64,000 bases of DNA. Source: Psychrobacter immobilis (GTDB lineage: Bacteria > Pseudomonadota > Gammaproteobacteria > Pseudomonadales > Moraxellaceae). Under the pieces are notes generated by a model. That model saw only the letters and a list, made by a program, of their open reading frames with translations. It had not been told where the DNA came from and did no database searches. How positions within the stretch are numbered: the stretch's first letter is position 1; every line of letters begins with the position of its first letter. Location of the stretch: positions 1,798,001 through 1,862,000 of the forward strand of contig NZ_CAJGZV010000001.1 in assembly GCF_904846065.1 (NCBI RefSeq), read 5' to 3'. Of the stretch, positions 62,342 to 64,000 are shown one piece after another. The position numbers were made by a program, and so were the translations under genes.

Positions 62342-63580
62342 TTAAGACAAGCTGGCTTTGTAATCTTGATAATCAAATTCGCGCTGCACATCTATACTGC
62401 CATCTAGACGACGAATCACAATCGCCGGCATATTAACACCATTGAACCAGTTCTTTTTCACCATGGTATAACCTGCGGCATTACCAAAGGTTACGGTATC
62501 ACCCATTTTTAGGTTATTTGGCAAGGCATACTCACCAAAGATATCGCCCGCCAAACAAGAACGACCATAAATAATCGTATTATCAGCTGACTTAGCGTTC
62601 TCGCTGATGGGTGCGATATTGGTAGGGTCGATATCAAGAGAGGCAATATTCATTAAATCACTATTCACAGCCGCTATCGGCGCTGACTCACGGTAAATTA
62701 GCAAATCCAGCATATGTGCTTCAATGGATGAATCTACTACAGCGAGATTTTTTTCATTGTGCATAGTATCTAAGACGGTCGTAACCAATGATCCAGCACC
62801 ATGAATACTGGCCTCACCCGGCTCCAAATAAACTTGTATATCATATTTTTCACTAAAGCCTTTTAACCTGTCTGCCAGTTTTTCTAGTGGATAATCAGGC
62901 GCGATAAAATGAATGCCACCGCCCAAACTCACCCACTCAAGCTGCGCTAAAACATCACCAAATCTGTCTTCGATATCTGCCAAGCTGGCACTAAAGGTTT
63001 CAAAGCTGTCATTTTCACAGTTGTTATGAATCATTACCCCAGTAATGTCATCAAGTACCGCTGTAATCTTGTTTTTATCATGTTCACCCAAACGACTAAA
63101 AGGACGCGCAGGATCAGCGATGATAAACGATGAATTACTGGTCTTAGGGTTCAATCGTAGACCAACAGGGATGTTTTTCGAACGCGCTTGTGACCCAAAT
63201 GCATTGAGTTGCGAGATAGAGTTAAAGATAATCTTGTCAGCGTATTTTAGTACTTCAGGAATCTCATCTGCACTATAGGCAACGCTGTAAGCATGAGTTT
63301 CTTTTTTATTATCACTGTCTCTACCTTTACCAAAAGTCTCGTAGCCCAAACGCACTTCATTGAGTGACGATGACGTTGTGCCGTGCAAATAAGGCTGCAT
63401 CACATCAAACACGCCCCAAGTGGCAAAGCATTTGAGCGCCAATAATGCTTTAGCGCCTGATAGCTCACACAACCGCGAGATAATCTGCATATTGGCAACG
63501 ATTGCCGCTTCATCGAGCAAATAATAAGGCGTGGGCGGTAGAGATGATTGGGTAGTGTTTAGCGAAGTTTTTGCATTCAT
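62342..63580 (-). CDS. nspC: carboxynorspermidine decarboxylase
   Basis: PLP-dependent fold III decarboxylase giving norspermidine. The 412-residue protein has the PLP lysine in LALKCFATW (about Lys50), VGLRLNPKTSNSSF, GGGIHFIAPDYPL, a glutamate-rich VYLEPGEA, and the C-terminal substrate cysteine in YGRSCLAGD. With the dehydrogenase downstream this completes the norspermidine branch, given a diaminopropane source that is not in the window. An Asp/Asn/Lys insert near residue 88-96 (GRDSDNKKE) is unusual. Confidence 0.93.
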   Translation of the reverse strand: MNAKTSLNTTQSSLPPTPYYLLDEAAIVANMQIISRLCELSGAKALLALKCFATWGVFDVMQPYLHGTTSSSLNEVRLGYETFGKGRDSDNKKETHAYSVAYSADEIPEVLKYADKIIFNSISQLNAFGSQARSKNIPVGLRLNPKTSNSSFIIADPARPFSRLGEHDKNKITAVLDDITGVMIHNNCENDSFETFSASLADIEDRFGDVLAQLEWVSLGGGIHFIAPDYPLEKLADRLKGFSEKYDIQVYLEPGEASIHGAGSLVTTVLDTMHNEKNLAVVDSSIEAHMLDLLIYRESAPIAAVNSDLMNIASLDIDPTNIAPISENAKSADNTIIYGRSCLAGDIFGEYALPNNLKMGDTVTFGNAAGYTMVKKNWFNGVNMPAIVIRRLDGSIDVQREFDYQDYKASLS

Positions 63581-63670
63581 AAGAGGTTACCTAATAGCTG
63601 CTGTTGGCATCATGACAGACATAAATATTTGCGCTATAGTAGACTAAATTCATCATAATTAGAATATCTT

Positions 63671-64000
63671 ATGTCACTATCAACCGATTATTCCACTGCT
63701 ACTAGCCAAGCTTATTCATCGCAGCTCGACCCAAAAAATATTCATTTAGAGCATCTTGATGCTAATGCGCGTGCAGTACTGGAGTTTTGGTTCGACAAAG
63801 ACAATGAGCAATATTGGTTTGCGCAAAATGATGACTTTGATACGCAGATAAAAGATAAATTCGGTGACATCTGGCACGCTGCCAAGCAAGGTGAATGCGT
63901 GACATGGCGTATCGCAGAAGCGCCGACGGATAGCAATAGCTCCATCACGGCGTTGGCAGGCAGACTGGCAGAAATTATTGTCTTAGATCAGTTTTCGCGT
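63671..64000 (+). CDS. DUF924 family protein, 5' part (continues past the window)
   Basis: The first 110 residues of a gene cut by the right edge. After a Ser/Thr-rich start of about 35 residues comes VLEFWFDKDNEQYWFAQND, then the DUF924 block GRLAEIIVLDQFSR at the edge. DUF924 proteins are about 180-200 residues long and of unknown function. The gene is divergent from nspC with 90 bases between the start codons. Confidence 0.88.
   Translation, partial: MSLSTDYSTATSQAYSSQLDPKNIHLEHLDANARAVLEFWFDKDNEQYWFAQNDDFDTQIKDKFGDIWHAAKQGECVTWRIAEAPTDSNSSITALAGRLAEIIVLDQFSR

Overview
The window looks like a chromosomal segment of a Psychrobacter-type member of the Moraxellaceae (Gammaproteobacteria). 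Several things point there: moderately AT-rich DNA, an Hfq with a long Gly/Arg/Phe-rich tail, a methylcitrate cluster carrying both AcnD/PrpF and PrpD, a recC-recB-recD cluster, a YadA-type adhesin with an ESPR leader, a linked norspermidine pathway, and many Moraxellaceae-type hypothetical proteins. The assignment rests on gene content and protein style only; no search was run.

Layout. 1-10970: methylcitrate (propionate) cluster on the plus strand. It holds the 3' end of prpC, then acnD, prpF and prpD, with a Sel1-repeat lipoprotein, a DUF4145 protein, an ABC exporter and an ElaA-type acetyltransferase inserted between them. 11012-20061: an SDR oxidoreductase; a membrane protein/GTPase pair (DUF2868 + DUF3482); a minus-strand set of a CstA-type transporter, a small cory-CC-star protein and a single-domain ArsA/Get3-type ATPase; an unknown 222-aa protein; and a purine phosphoribosyltransferase. 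20093-32089: minus-strand recC-recB-recD followed by mepB. 32547-34145: two poorly known genes and tRNA-Arg(CCT). 34311-42520: an FAD-dependent dehydrogenase, a trimeric autotransporter adhesin with coding and upstream tandem repeats, an M14 carboxypeptidase abutted by a truncated IS1595-type element, a lipoprotein and an M15-type peptidase. 42784-51956: cell-envelope genes (rodA, an RlpA-like protein, the kdsD-kdsC-lptC-lptA-lptB LPS set) plus radA and hfq. 52444-56760: miaA, mutL, tsaE and queD on the minus strand, a variant of the conserved tsaE-mutL-miaA-hfq block. 57148-64000: small stress and metabolic genes, htpX, the norspermidine pair (nspC and carboxynorspermidine synthase), and the start of a DUF924 gene.

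How genes work together. prpC, acnD, prpF and prpD form the methylcitrate pathway for propionyl-CoA. RecBCD is the double-strand-break helicase-nuclease. KdsD and KdsC make Kdo, and LptB/A/C export LPS. CANSDH and NspC make norspermidine.

The least explained signals are: (i) a 10-base word found five times, always on the same strand and only inside recC, recB and recD; (ii) six 12-bp direct repeats just upstream of the YadA-type adhesin; (iii) a 169-bp MITE-like element flanked by CTAG, with a solo end matching it 16 kb away; (iv) a MutL lacking the endonuclease motif; (v) the CstA / cory-CC-star / ArsA-like trio. No CRISPR array, prophage or rRNA operon was seen.
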